Origin: Fomitopsis serialis
Taxonomy: Eukaryota; Basidiomycota; Agaricomycetes; Polyporales; Fomitopsidaceae
DNA: 64,000 nt
Direction: 5' to 3'
Assembly: GCF_022376445.1 (NCBI RefSeq)
Contig: NW_025954962.1
Span: forward strand, 1,488,001 to 1,552,000
The notes beneath the pieces were generated by a model. The model searched no databases and had not been told where the DNA came from. It saw only the letters and a list, made by a program, of their open reading frames with translations. Every line of letters begins with the position of its first letter. The first letter of the stretch is position 1. The position numbers and the translations under genes were made by a program. Below are positions 23,101 through 35,320 of this stretch, one piece after another.

Positions 23101-24241
23101 GCACTCGGGCGTGGCGGACGCGGACTGATGCTGGGCGAGCAGACTCTCTCGACGGACACGCAGTTGGAGCGACCGCACGAGGTAAGCCAGCGAGACACGC
23201 CTACGTCACTCGCAGGGGCGGCGTCGAGAAACGTGGGGCGTGGGAACTCTCAATGGGGAGATGGCGGGGATCCGGTGCAGCGGCGCAATCTCGATCTTAT
23301 CCTTGTCCCGAGGCGCCCGCGTGCCTCCGCCTGGCCCGGACGCTCGACTTGCCGCCTGCGTTTGCTCGCGTGGCCGGTCCCATTGTTCCCTTTTTCTGGC
23401 CTTTTCGCCCGCCTTTTACCTTCCTGAGCGACGGCGTGCTCCTTTGCTTCGTCCTGTGCATATTCCCCTTTGCTGCTCGATCCGACGCTCAGGTGAGAGG
23501 GCCCGCGTAGACAGAGACCATGATGCATCAGATGGCGCGGGCGATCAGGCCGATATAGGCATTTGATTATGTGTAACACGCAGTCGCTGCCGTCACATCG
23601 CGACCTTGTATATTTCAGTTTCCGTTCGCATTTCGGATTGTTAGGTCATTTATTTCGCCGTGCAACCGTCCCGGCAGCCCGGATCCCTCATAGCACATTC
23701 GTCCACGCCTTCTCTCTCTTTCCCTCGTCGACCTCGCCAGCCCCAGCGACTCACGACCTCCTCTACCATACTCACGAACATCCACGCTGACGACCGTTTC
23801 CTCTCTCTAGCTTTCCAGTCTCCGTCTCTCCGTCCTCTGTCCCCACCACGCACCGCCGTTGTCGCATGATCACATTCCCACAACAAGTGAGTCGTCTTTC
23901 TTCACATCCTGTCTTCCTGCCGCCGCCTTCACGCCTCGACGTGTCTTGTGGTGCACGCCGCGTCGATCATGCCGTCCCTGCAATCGGCTGCATAACGATC
24001 GGACGCGCCGTCGCCCTACGCGACGTGACTGGAGCGCGAGCGATGTGGCCGTCCCCGCCCACCCTCGTCACGCCCCCGGCGGCGGGGGCCACCCGGACGG
24101 CGACGGCTGGTGTTCGTCTCCGCGCGTACGAGCTCGTCTCCGTTGAACCACGCCTCTCTGCTTCCACCAGCTGGCGGCCACCTCCCGTTTCCGGGTGCTG
24201 CAGGAGGTCACGCCCTTCCCCTTTCCTCTCGCTCTCTAGTC
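20116..24241. other. Long gap with no supported gene; leader of the cyclin gene at its right end
   Basis: A 4.1 kb stretch with many short frames on both strands, none with recognisable content or compatible splice chains. The right part, roughly 23660-23880, is strongly pyrimidine-rich on the plus strand and probably forms the long 5' leader and promoter of the G1 cyclin. A minus-strand frame 20807-21004 (MAAAEVLGNFMEKMSLAKAG) looks more protein-like than the others but has no neighbours that extend it. Confidence 0.4.
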
Positions 24242-25759
24242 ATGCCTGGTTCGTCTGTACATAGGGACTCGGAAGCTGACCGTGCCTCCACGATGCCCAG
24301 CAGCCGCGCCAACCTACCCTTGTCTTCATCGGTTACAGCCTCTCCATCTGTCGATATGAAAGACGTCCTGCCTTCGTCCTCCCGGGCCTCCCGGCATTCT
24401 GCCTATCTCAAGAAGCGTCCCTCCCCCCATGGCGTTTCCAAGTCTCGCAAACAGTCATCACCCGTCTACATCCCTCTAGGCGCGGTCCGGAAGACCCCGC
24501 GTGCTGTCAAAGCCGAGCTCATCTCGCAGCGGCAGAGGCAAATGCAGCTTCTCCTGATGCGAAGGGACGGCATCTACTTGGAGGAAGAGTACCGCGAAGA
24601 GATTCGTCGGTATATGCATGAAATGGAGGTCAGTAATAGTGCTCCACTGCGCGAGTGGCGTTGTTCGCTGACCCTCTTCGCCTGTTCGTAGAACTGCACC
24701 GCAGTTTCCATGCAATCAATGGACCAACAACCGGAGATTCGGTGGCACATGCGACCATGCCTCGTCGACTTCCTCGTCGAAATCCACTTTACGTTCCGCC
24801 TCCGTCCGGAAACGTTATACCTCACTCTGAACATTATCGACCGCTACGTCTCGAGGCGTATTGTGTACGTCAAGCACTATCAGTTGGTCGGTTGCGCGGC
24901 GCTGTGGATTGCGGCGAAGTTCGAGGATGCGAAGGAGCGCGTACCTACCGTGTCGGACCTGGCGCACATCTGCCAGGACACCTACGACGAATCTGCGTTC
25001 ATCCAAATGGAGCAGCATGTTCTGTCGACGATCCAATGGACCCTCGGGCATCCTACGGCAGAAGCCTGGCTACGGCTCATGTGCTGTACTCCGTGCTTGG
25101 AAGACGCGAAAATCCAACACGTCGCTCGATTTTTGATGGAGATCACACTCTTTCATCGGGAATTCTGCGAGTTTTCGCCCTCGAGTATTGCCTTGGGCTC
25201 CCTCACTCTTGCTCGTTTCCTGAGCGGGAAGCCACGCCGTTTCTTCGAGGAGACAGAAGAATGCCTTCAGGTCGTCGACCTCCTGGATCAACGACTCTCG
25301 CAACACGTCGAGGACTTGTCCAAGATACTGGTCAAAAAATACTCGTACGCATTCTTCTCAAAGGCATCGACATCAGTCGTGCAATACTACCTCGAAGGCA
25401 AGCGGTTCCATCGACAGCCCCTCGCTCCCCTCCCTATGACACCGGTTCGTCATTACTCGTCGAAGGCGTCCACGCCGATGAGTGTGTCGACAACGGCCTC
25501 AGATCTGTCCGACGACATGCCGGTAACACCGACGAGCCCAACGTTCTCGAGCGACGTCTTCTCGAGTTCGATGCTCTCGGACGCCATGATGTCTGACGAC
25601 AAGGAGAACGTGCCGTCCCCGACGTTTGAACCCGTACTCAACAAGCAATACGTGGAGCCTGCGCCGGAGCAGTTCCTGCCCCAGGACTATCTCAAGTTTG
25701 GACGACAAGCTCTACACAGTCTGAACCTGGTGTCCCCTCGTACGGCGGCTGTCTCATGA
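24242..25759 (+). CDS. G1 cyclin (Cln/Puc1 type)
   Basis: Two exons, 24242-24628 and 24692-25759, encode 484 residues. The N-terminus is Ser-rich. Before the intron comes AVKAELISQRQRQMQLLLMR. The cyclin box follows: QQPEIRWHMRPCLVDFLVEI, LYLTLNIIDRYVSRRIVYV, HYQLVGCAALWIAAKFEDAK, FIQMEQHVLSTIQWTLGHP. The MRPCLVDF arginine and the Lys-Glu of AKFED are the usual CDK-contact positions. A second cyclin fold ends near KKYSYAFFSKAS. The tail is rich in Ser, Thr and Pro and contains KENVPSP, as in unstable G1 cyclins. It should activate Cdc28/Cdk1 at G1/S. The upstream start (24110) lacks an ATG in this frame, so 24242 was chosen. Confidence 0.9.
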
Positions 25760-27427
25760 CCTGCCAACTGTACTCGTTGTCGAACCTGGTCTCAGCGCGA
25801 GCCTGGTGTATAAGGTTGTAAAAGCTTTCCGTCGCAGCAAACGCAAAAATGTACCACCAACATACCATACACGTCGGTCATCGGCATATCAAGCGCAGTC
25901 TCTTCTCTCGCAATCTCTCAATCATCATGCATGCATCCCTCTCTCTGCAATCTCTTCCTTCCATCGTCTCATCATCACACAACGTCGAAGCAGACGCCTG
26001 TACAAGTCAGGACAAGGTCGTCCTGGAGGGGCAACACTCTACGTTGCGCGACGTGTACGCAATTGTCGGTGTACGAATATCTCAAGGACAGCTTCCTTTC
26101 CTCTGCCTTCGCCGGAGTCCCTCCGCGTCGTGTCGACCTCGTCGGCTTGTACGGGTTCCGGACGCTCTTGTCTGCTCGTCCAACGAACTCTCCGTCAACA
26201 CACTCATTGTCGGTTGTTACACTATGCATTCCTCACTCTACTGCGCACCATCCGATCGCCTTACGCGATGAGCTCGACAGGCTCCCTATCCTTTTAACTC
26301 CCCTTTCGTTCTACTTTATTCTTCAGCATTATTGTACAAAGTACTTTCCTCTCTTCCTCCCCGAATTTATTTGCGGTCAGTCAGCATCCCCTTCCTCTTT
26401 ATCTCTCCGTGTCGAACCAATAGTATCTTCTTCATCCCTTCCTCCTTCCCTAGCGTATCGTCAATGTTGCATCATCTCCCCCGAGTCTCCATACAACTGT
26501 CGTCTCATCCCCGCACGAGCCTGAAGGGCTACTCATTGTCCCGCGCATTCCCGTCCTACATTACGCAGTAGCATTCCAATCAATCCGATTATTATCAGAG
26601 ACCTCCCTCTCGTCTGAAGATGGCCCACAAGGTAGTGAGAACCCTTTGGAAACTGGACGAATCGGCGGGAGCCGCAGTGCTCGGTATGGCTTAGGCTCAC
26701 GCCGCTTCGTGCGGTATGCAGTGATGCTACGCCGCTGCAGGATCCGGGGAACGTCCGCCTGTCCGAATCAAAGAACACTTCCACGTTACTAGGGTGAGCT
26801 AATAGTCCATATGGGCGGAGACACAGCCTCGACGTACTATGTGACTTGCGGAGATACAGAGATGGCACTATAGGTCAGGTCCCGACGACGTGTGCGGTGA
26901 TGTCTGCATAACTTGGGGCTGCCACATTATTGCGCGCGGACATGGGACCAGGCCCGGGAGCGGTCTGCCCGGCGCGATGGCGAGGAGCGGTGCAATCTCG
27001 CGCTCGATGAGGGTCGCCATCCCGGGCCTCGGGCTTCATCAGGCTTTGTCTTTGGGGTGGCCGGTTCTGTCGTGATTTACTCTCACCCATGCCGTACAAA
27101 CGCAGATATGAATGAATGATCCTGTGCGGACCATGGACCACTGCGATGCAATGTTTCATTCGCTGTACGGGCCCTGTATGCTGCCGACGCGCTGTCTTGG
27201 GAAGGTGTTTGACGGCTTGCATGTAGAGGTTCTTGGTTATATATGACCACAGGTTTACGATGACGCTTTTGAACAGTCAACAGGCACAAGTACATTGCAT
27301 GAAAACGCACAACAGTCTCGATGGGTGCTACATACACGGCAGTACATGCGCTTCTTCTTTTCACCAAAAGGCGCTATGTACGCCACCGAGACAGTTGCGC
27401 CGGTACTGTAAGGCCGCAGCGCAACGC
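25760..27427 (+). other. Gap with a long pyrimidine-rich tract
   Basis: From about 25860 to 26530 the plus strand is markedly C/T-rich with few purine runs and no long frame. It is probably the 3' untranslated region of the cyclin transcript, or a leader of an unrecognised transcript. From 26570 to 27427 I see nothing recognisable. Confidence 0.35.
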
Positions 27428-29280
27428 CTACTCCAGCGACCACTGTCCGTCAGCGTGCTTGATATTTACGGGCCGCTTCTCATCCAGGCTGATACGGCCG
27501 GCGTGCAAGATGGCTGTGGTCAGCACGGTGTTCGAGATCGTCGGAAGGCCGTGCGCATCGAATTCTGCCGGCTGCACCTGCCCAGCATTGACGCTTCGAG
27601 CGGCGTCAACAAACTTCTCGATGGACACGTAGCCGTAACCGCGCTGGCCGTCGAAGTGGCCGCTCTCAGAAGGCGAATATTTCATGCTTGGTACAATGTT
27701 AGCCGCTGGAGATGAACGTAGGAGGACACTGCGCACTAGAAGGGGTTGTACCAAGCCTTCCCTGTCTCATCCTGGACATGTCGTAGCCACGGTGCGCTTG
27801 GTCGACGTTGATTTCACCCTGTACGTCCGCTGAATGTCCGCTTAAAGCCGATTGGTCGAAAGATGCTAACCTTCTCCGCCATGTAGTACCAGTGCTGGGC
27901 AGAGTGCACTCCGGACTTGAGCGGCGCCGTCCAGACGCCGTGTACACCGCCGTGCCCTTGTGCTTGAGCTGCTGAGGGACTGCCAGTCTACAAGCAGGGT
28001 AATCGTGTCCTCCGTCTGAGGACACAATTGTACGGCTCGCTCGTAGCAATGCCGGTCGCCGCACTCGCTACGACGCGAGTAGGGACCGCCTTCCCTTGCA
28101 TGATCCAGCAGTGGATATCGATGTGGTGAGAAGACAGGTAGTAGCTATAATTTGGCAATGAGTGCGACGCAACATCATGCACCGCTGCTAGACCGACCTG
28201 ATGTCCGAGTCCTTCCCCGCCCATGCGCGGAACGTCTCCAGCTGGCTTTCGGCTGACTCATCCATGCGCTGAAGAAGTTGAATTCACCGAGAGCGCCTGC
28301 CCTTGCTCTCGCGTCGCTGTACACTGGGTCAAACCTGCGAGATTATTGGATGAGCCTTCTCATTCATATCGCGTCTCGTCAAGCGCACTGGCATACCTTT
28401 TGTGGTGCTCGACGAAGCAGACGACGTTTGCTTCTTGGCCAATTCAATCAGTTCGACGTGGTGAGGAAGTAGCTGCACGGCAGGCTTCGTGACCAGTACA
28501 TGAAGGCCGTGCTCAATAGCATAGCGGGCAATAGGATAATGTGTGCCTAGATATTATTGAGCGGCAAAGTCTAGAAAGACCGTTTGGACTCACTGTCTGG
28601 AGTGAAGATAACAACAGCATCCCCGGGAGACAACTTGTCAATTGCAGTCTTGTCTATGTCACGGTGGTGGGGGAGTCAATATTAGCTTCCGGGGCCCGTG
28701 AAGTCGACGACTTACAGGCCTCGGGTCAATTGTCTTCCTCGGGAAGGCATCGAAACTAGATGCGAATGAGCAACACACAAGCGAAAAGAAGCGAAGGCTT
28801 ACGTAGTGTCAATGTCCTTGTAGACATTTCCGATGTTCTCTTGCAAGTGGGTCCGGATAGCAGGGAACTTAGATCCGTTCACTCCGACCATGCCCAGCTT
28901 GTCGACCTTTCCCAATCTCCGAAGATCGAACAGGGTCAAACCAATGACCTATCCCGAGATCAGTTGAAAACGGGGCGTTCACGAACAGCCATTCTTACCC
29001 CAATCTACGTAGATCAATTAGTGAACAACCCGCACAGAGATCTCATACAATGCGGCTCACCTTCTTGTCCGACTTCGATGCTCCCGACCCAGTCCATCCT
29101 GTGGTATACTCTCCCTGATCGGCGCAATAAGATGTCAATCGATGACCCATGCTCAGGATGGGAGCACACGCACAGTACCACCTGCGCGGAAATGAAAGTG
29201 TTCGTGAGCTCACTCGGCGAATACACGAAGTGTCGATACTCACACATCAGCAAGTTGAGCTTCTTCATTTCGGTCGACAT
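27428..29280 (-). pseudogene. Gfo/Idh/MocA-family NAD(P)-dependent oxidoreductase with at least seven one-base losses
   Basis: The start at 29280 gives MSTEMKKLNLLM. Exons: 29244-29280, an 8-base micro-exon 29174-29181, 29061-29114, a 6-base micro-exon 28999-29004 and 28803-28948. They join in frame as [40 protein letters not shown] and [17 protein letters not shown], the Rossmann fold of this family. Later exons keep clear similarity (HYPIARYAIEHGLHVLVTKP, SHHIDIHCWIMQGKAVPTRV, SESGHFDGQRGYGYVSIEKF, LPTISNTVLTTAILHAGRIS), but the frame steps by one base near 28724, 28430, 28248, 28020, 27977, 27933 and 27773, each time as a loss. The stop is at 27428-27430. The substrate is unknown; the family reduces or oxidises sugars and diols. 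Decayed gene or locally poor consensus. Confidence 0.75.
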
Positions 29281-29632
29281 TGTGGTGTTCTCTTGGTGCA
29301 AGGCGCGGTGGTGCAACGTGCAGCGGATGGACCCATCGCCATCCTCGAATCCGTCCTATAAGTACGCCCGAGCGAGCGAGGTAACTCCTGAGCGAGATCG
29401 ACACCAAGGGCGGGCCGGGAGCCCGCCGGCCCGGCGGTCCCGCGCTAGCTACCACCGGGACCGGAAGGCGGGGCCGTCCATCCTCCAAACCACAGATCAG
29501 CCTGAGGCCTCCGCACTTGCTCTCGAGTCTCACCCACTCTGCAGCCGGTCGTGTATCGGCAAGCCATGGAAACAATCCAAATCAGCGACAATATCTGTGG
29601 ACCGCCTCACATACCATACCCCATGAATTTCT

Positions 29633-29856
29633 ATGTCTCACTCTTATAACTCCTATAGCCGCACGCTGCTCCCAGACGCCATACAGTCGAAAAGCTGGGA
29701 AGATCGCATGCGAGAGGCGCGAAACGAGAAGGCCGTCAAGACCGAGCTTAGCGAGGAGACGAGGGCCGAGAAGGAGCGGTGAGCAACGCGCATATCGCGT
29801 ACTCAATTGCGCTTGATGCTAACAGACACAGTTTCAGACTGCACTCTTACACATGA
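29633..29856 (+). CDS. Possible small protein, 58 residues
   Basis: Exon 1 (29633-29778) reads MSHSYNSYSRTLLPDAIQSK then SWEDRMREARNEKAVKTELS and EETRAEKER. A good GTGAGC donor follows, and the intron 29779-29825 leads to a short second exon ending HSFRLHSYT at the stop 29854-29856. The highly charged helix after a Tyr/Ser-rich start resembles small hypothetical proteins of Agaricomycetes. I recognise no family. It is divergent from the Gfo/Idh/MocA gene (352 bases apart). It could be noise. Confidence 0.35.
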
Positions 29857-31331
29857 TCGACCTCCGCTTGAGCCTGTCTTTGCACCTCGGAATGGGCGTC
29901 CTCAAAGAATGAGTGCGGTCTACAGCTCGTTATTTGCATCGGCCAGCCTCACGCATTGGCGGGACAATGCATACCGTATCGGAAGCCCCTGCATATAAGC
30001 CTAAGAGTCTTCTGGGATAGTAATGAACCCAATGAGGTTCTAGCTGCAATGATAGCATGGTCATTGTGTGCGTACTTGCCAGTTGAGGTGCGACGGTAGT
30101 CTAGACAAGATGGATGAGGCTGCAGATGAGGCGAGCGAGACGGCGGACGAAGTAGGCGATATGGCAGACAAGGTGAGCGAGACAGCAGACGGGTTGTATC
30201 ATAACTTGGAGGGAACATTCTTTGTGAGGTTTTCTGGCTTGCCTCGCGCAGCAGAGATTACATGGCAAACGCCTCGAAGCTGGGCAGCGGGTTCTTGCGC
30301 TCGCGGTACATAGATCTTGTGTAAGCTGAATGTGCTTGATACAACCTACTTGAGTGCACGGCCATGCTGTGTTCCCACTCTTCATTCGCCAGATCAAGAC
30401 ATCATTCGTGAGTATAGTCTTCAACAGAGCTAGAGGGTGGTTCAAATCTGCCATGTACCAAGCGCATAGCCGTGAGTATATATAGCATTCTGCATGCGCT
30501 ACGCACTTTGTTAGATCACATTGACAGGCACGGTAGGGTACTGGTAATTGAGTGGGTAGATCAAGTCCGGCTCATCGCCCCATGCCTTCTCAACACCTGA
30601 AAATAACCATCCATTGACAGAGGATCTCGGCGTGCTGACTTCACAGTCAGCCTCGGTCTCGCATTCAGTAGTACGTACACACCCTAAATAGGACACACGT
30701 CCCTGCTACCCGGCGCAGCCTTACCTCTTGAGACCTAAGCATGCCGATCAGTGAGTGCTTGGTTATACATGGCAGTGACAAGTTTCTTTGGGGCCTCCCT
30801 CGTTGTCACCACCCCTTCGCTGGCGACGCCGATGACTCCCGCTCGTCGCCTCGGTTTGTTCTGAAGACAGGCTTTCAACTTTGCTCCCACCCGTTCGACC
30901 GGGACTGACCATGTCGCACTCTTACTCGTATATTCGCTGGTATTGCTCGCCTTTCACAATAAAGACGGCGATTCAATTCAGTGCCCATGGACGGATGAGT
31001 ACCAGCATTATGCCACAGTAAGCTTCGATCGTCCATCGCCCATTTGCTCACCTTGGTGCATTTTACAGCCGCCACTGGCACTGTGAGAGATATCGTTGAA
31101 CACAGTCTCCTGAATCTTCGCTGCCCACATACAGGACAGATGTACATGGTAAGCAGAGACTGCGAGGTCGATGGAGGAACGAGCTGGTCAGGAAAGGCAA
31201 GTGCACGTGGCATGGCATGAGGCCGCGGTGTGCCCTGACTTGAGGAGGGTGCGGTGGCTGACGAGTTCCACAGCTAACACGACGATAGTGCGAAGCTATG
31301 GCACGCTGCTTTGCTGCATGTTACCACTGTC
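29857..31331. other. Gap with a degenerate Ala-Asp repeat and a possible C-terminal fragment
   Basis: Around 30110-30200 the plus strand codes a heptad-like repeat (DEAADEASETADEVGDMADK) from imperfect GA-rich repeats of about 20 bases. On the minus strand, 30533 down to the stop at 30511 and upstream sequence to about 30600 could be a last exon reading AWGDEPDLIYPLNYQYPTVP, with plausible splice sites; I could not find the rest of such a gene. Nothing else is supported. Confidence 0.3.
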
Positions 31332-33958
31332 ATGGCTCAGACTTCGCCTTCAGCTCAGCTATCCAAGCACCCAGCTCCGAACATACCAAGTGCTAATGGC
31401 CCTTCCAATGTCACCCAATTCACGCCTCGCAAGGAATTCATACGCGATCAACGAGTCATTTCCTCCTTCGCCCTTCTTGCTTTGTCTGGCGCGAACCTCG
31501 TCCGGCTCTACAGCTTTCCTGGCCTTGTTATATCCGCTCTGCGCCGCCTCTTTGATCAACAGGATCTCATCGTGAGCGTCCGCGAACATACCCACAAGCA
31601 CTTCTTCGAATTCGCGCTCGACCGGAGGCCGTGGGCAAGCCCGAAGAGCGTCGAGTCCGAGAAGCTCATCATCGCCATTCTCGGCGCCGTCTTTCAGTGC
31701 GGTTACTCCTTTCTCTCCATGATTGACTATGGCCGGGAGCCAGACGACCGCGTAGCTATCGCGTTCTCGAAACCCGTCGCCCTCTCCGCCCCGGTTACCG
31801 TAGGACAGGTTGCGTCCTCCTCTACAGTCGTGCTGCCCCAGCCCAGCCGCGCTCCCTTTGCCATTTCGTTTGTCTCCCCAAGCGTGCTGCGTGTGGTGGA
31901 TCCGCCATTGGCCTCTACACCAGCCATCATTCAGGCTGTGAGAGGCTCATGGCCTTTGGGTGTAGTTTCGGAGAAGAAGCTAGGCGATGCTACGTACCAA
32001 TTCAAGCTCAAGGGGTACAAATGTGGGCACATCTTCTTACATCTAATGAGCGGTGAGCTCACGACATCGCATGACTAGTTTTCCAGGAGGACAACTTCGC
32101 CGCGGATTCATTGCACCAGATCCTGACCTTGTTGTCGACTCTCGACAGCCATGCATTTACACTCCTCACTTCCCTCACCCTCACGAATCGTTCGCGTAAA
32201 CAAGATTTATGGATATTTACAGGACCCGCCGAGGGTCCCCACTCCGGAGAATCGGCTCAGTCCAGCCCTGCCGGATCCAGTATGGAGCTGAAGGCGGAGA
32301 ACAGCCCGTACGGTGCTCAGACGTCGAATGAGAAGCTCGCACCCGTTGCGTCGACGTCCCGGTTGAGTACGTTACCTGCTGTTTCTTCGCCTTTGAACCC
32401 GACAGTGGCGAAGGCACTAGGCAACACCTTGCGCAAGGCGTCGCCTAAAGTGAATATCCCGCTGGCCTTCATGGACGACGTCGATAGCGCCACCAATTCC
32501 CCCGTCGACAACAAGCAGCATCCGTTCTCGAGTAGCATGGGCAGCGTGGACATGACTGGCATTGGCTCGGGTCGCGGTAAAGGCGGAGAGCGTCTGTCGC
32601 GATCGCCGGAGTTGCTCTACATGACTACTGGAGTACCCGGAAATGGGTACATCCAAGGGCATCGGGACGAGCTCAATCCATGGAATATCGTCCCTTCTTC
32701 ACAGTTGCCACCCACGCTTCCATATCCCGCATTCGTCCAGGATCCCAATACCCCGCGTTCCCCGCCACCTCAGGATGCTGTTCCCCCATTGTCGCATTCG
32801 AGGAACGCGTCTGTAGACAACCCGTCCGCGTCAGCGGCGGTGCCTCCCACTACGCCCCCTCCATACCCTGCCGGCAGTAACTCACCTCCATACCTCACGC
32901 CTCAAGTGCAGTCGCCTGAGCCAACACAAGCCTCACGGCAGGACTATTTCGGTGGCAATGGGTCCTCCCCAGACCGCAGCCAGGACAGCGTGAGGCGCGA
33001 CAAGGACGGCTCGCCTCGCGATGCGCCGGACACGCCTCGTACGCCTACACCGCCACTATTACCCTCGGCCGTTTTTCGTGACTCTGCACTCTCTATCACC
33101 ACCGGAAGGACCTCTTATGAGATTCCGATCCAATGGACCGGCAGAGACCCCGAGCCAGGGCGCACGACACTGGCCTGGATCAAGGAGGAAGATGAAGGGG
33201 CGAAGCAGCGACAACCTACACCAGAACTCAAGGAGCGCCCGCGCGAGCAGCCTCGTCCAAGAATGGAAAGAACGTCGACGGGCCCCATGTCCCTAGGCGC
33301 CTGGGCCCCAGCTCCAAAAGACGAGCGACGGGCCCATGACGTCGTCATAAGCATGTTGCCTCCTACCATCAGGGAGCAACCTAGTCAAGAACACGACGAA
33401 CGCGGCCAGTTCACTAGCAGAGGAAAGAGCAAGCTGGCGACAACAGAGACGGACACCCGGGAGACGTCGAAATCGCCCGACTCCACGACGAGCGGAGGGC
33501 AGAGCGGAACCACGACGACATCGAGGCGACGACGAAGCCCGACACGCCGAGACACCGATGGATGGGTCTTGGTCAACATCGACAGGGGAGATCGGAAGGA
33601 CAAGACGTCCTCCACGGGTCGTCAGACCCACAGCGTGTCCCCAACGCGTCGGACGAAGTCGCCCACCCTAGGACCACCCACCCAGCGCCCTACGCCCCAC
33701 AAGCGCAGTAGCTCCGATTCTCGCGTCCAGCGCTCGCCGCAGCCCCAGGAGGGCGCGCCGGTGGCTAGCATGTCGGCTGCGGCGAAGGCCATAGTCATCA
33801 TCGATGCAGTCGGCGCGAAGGAGAAGGAGCAAGAGAAGTCGTCGAACTCTGGATTCAGGAAGATGTTCTCCAAGAGTCGCGAGAAGGGTGAGTCGAGTCC
33901 CTACCCTGAGCAGCGTCGTGTTGATCGAGGAGTGAACCGACTAGGCTCGAAGGGATGA
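31332..33958 (+). CDS. Conserved 856-residue protein of unknown function
   Basis: Two exons, 31332-32022 and 32079-33958, join in phase (2571 bases, 856 residues). The 56-base intron gives the continuous reading QFKLKGYKFFQEDNFAADSL. The first 260 residues look folded: DQRVISSFALLALSGANLVR, LYSFPGLVISALRRLF, HTHKHFFEFALDRRPWASPK and FQCGYSFLSMIDYGREPDDR, then ILTLLSTLDSHAFTLLTSL and LTNRSRKQDLWIFTGP. The remaining 550 residues are disordered, rich in Pro, Ser, Thr and Arg, ending with SGFRKMFSKSREKGES. The folded part is hydrophobic but has no clear transmembrane signature. It resembles Agaricomycete hypothetical proteins I have seen but cannot name. Reading frame clean throughout. Confidence 0.7.
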
Positions 33959-35320
33959 TGAAGATGGATGTACTACCGACAAACGTGCACTAGTTCGTGT
34001 TTGCAGATAACTGCTCTATTTATTGGATAGACTGGTGTGTACTTACCGTATGCGCGGATAGGATCATCGCTGACATCCACTGACAGACGTTACATCGTGC
34101 CTCGGATTCGATTTCTTCGCGCCAAAGGACGCTATACCTCGCTCTGTTGTATCGCAATATCCCATACTGACACTTGTAATACTGACGGGGTGCTGGTCAG
34201 CAGCGCCATGATGTTTGGATTACCAGATACCTAGTGTAGACTGTACTGTCTCTGAATTCACGAACTGTTACTGTACCTATGATCTCACGTCGCGTTGCAA
34301 AGTGTTTGTACTTAGAATCGAATGATGCCGATGCCGAACGATTGAATATGCTGGGTCAAGCTGCCCTGACTCAGAATCCTCTCGGAGACCGACCAGTCCA
34401 GACGCGGACGCGCAACAACTAGGCACGTGATCGTTCCAGTCCAACTGCAGGCTGAGGACGGCCGCAAGGCGAGAGGCAGTCCAGTATGATCCTAAGGCAC
34501 ATGGGCCATCGCGAATGTGGGGCAGGGGGCGAGCGATATGTATGTAGGTTCGTCACGTCAGTCTTTGAGCGCACCAAAGAGAGGGCGAAGGCGGAAGCAT
34601 ACGACGAACCTCATGCGACGTGCATCGCGCACCAAACCCGGGTCCGACGTAACGCAGCTGCCAGGAAGCAACGAGATATATGCCGACGTGTATTAGCAGT
34701 GCGCTGCACAATTGTCCAGACGGCTACCCAATTGCATTTCCATAGAGCGCAGTCCCAATGTTGAGGTAGAACCTGTTAGAGGCTCGTTCCGGCCAACTGT
34801 CGCGACTGTGGCACAACCGACTGCCTTGACAGCCACGCCATGGTAGTGCTGACGCTCGTCAGAATGAAACGACGGTGCAGAGGGCACCCAGGTGAAACCC
34901 CGTACGAGAGCTAGAACACATGGTCATTCTTGGAGCACAGGGAAGTCGAACGAGAAGGCCTGAGAGTTCCCCGGAGACGGCGCATGCGGCCGCGGATGGC
35001 ACCAACGGGTGGTAGCGGCTCTGGCGGGAGGTTTGTATGGCCCCTCGAGGGCAGCTGTGCACGCAGCGACCTAGGGGTGTCCAAGAATGGTGGAGCGGCG
35101 GTGGTGGGAGATGCGAAAGAGAGAGTCTGGGTGTGAAACGGGGGACGAGGAGGGTGGCTGAGCGTGGCCATGGCCGGCCTCGGGAGACGCACTACAGCAA
35201 AAATGCAAGCGACCGCTTCACGCCCCCAGATCCCAACCAGGCCACCTGTCCCGCCGCCCTGTCCCACCCTCTCCTCACCCCCGTCCCCCGCCCTTTCCCC
35301 CGCGCCCTCCGCGTCCCAGC
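33959..35320. other. Intergenic region before the Itc1-like gene
   Basis: About 1.36 kb without a supported gene. The last 150 bases before 35321 are C-rich, as expected for a leader. Short frames in 34900-35270 on both strands mirror each other and look like noise. Confidence 0.4.

Noticed and set aside
25849..26524. Plus-strand frames of 140-200 codons after the cyclin gene
   Set aside because: They follow from the pyrimidine-rich tract (Ser, Leu, Pro, Phe bias) rather than from a gene.
30511..30696. Minus-strand frame ending AWGDEPDLIYPLNYQYPTVP
   Set aside because: It looks like a real last exon with usable splice sites, but I could not find the rest of a gene, so it is only mentioned in the gap description.
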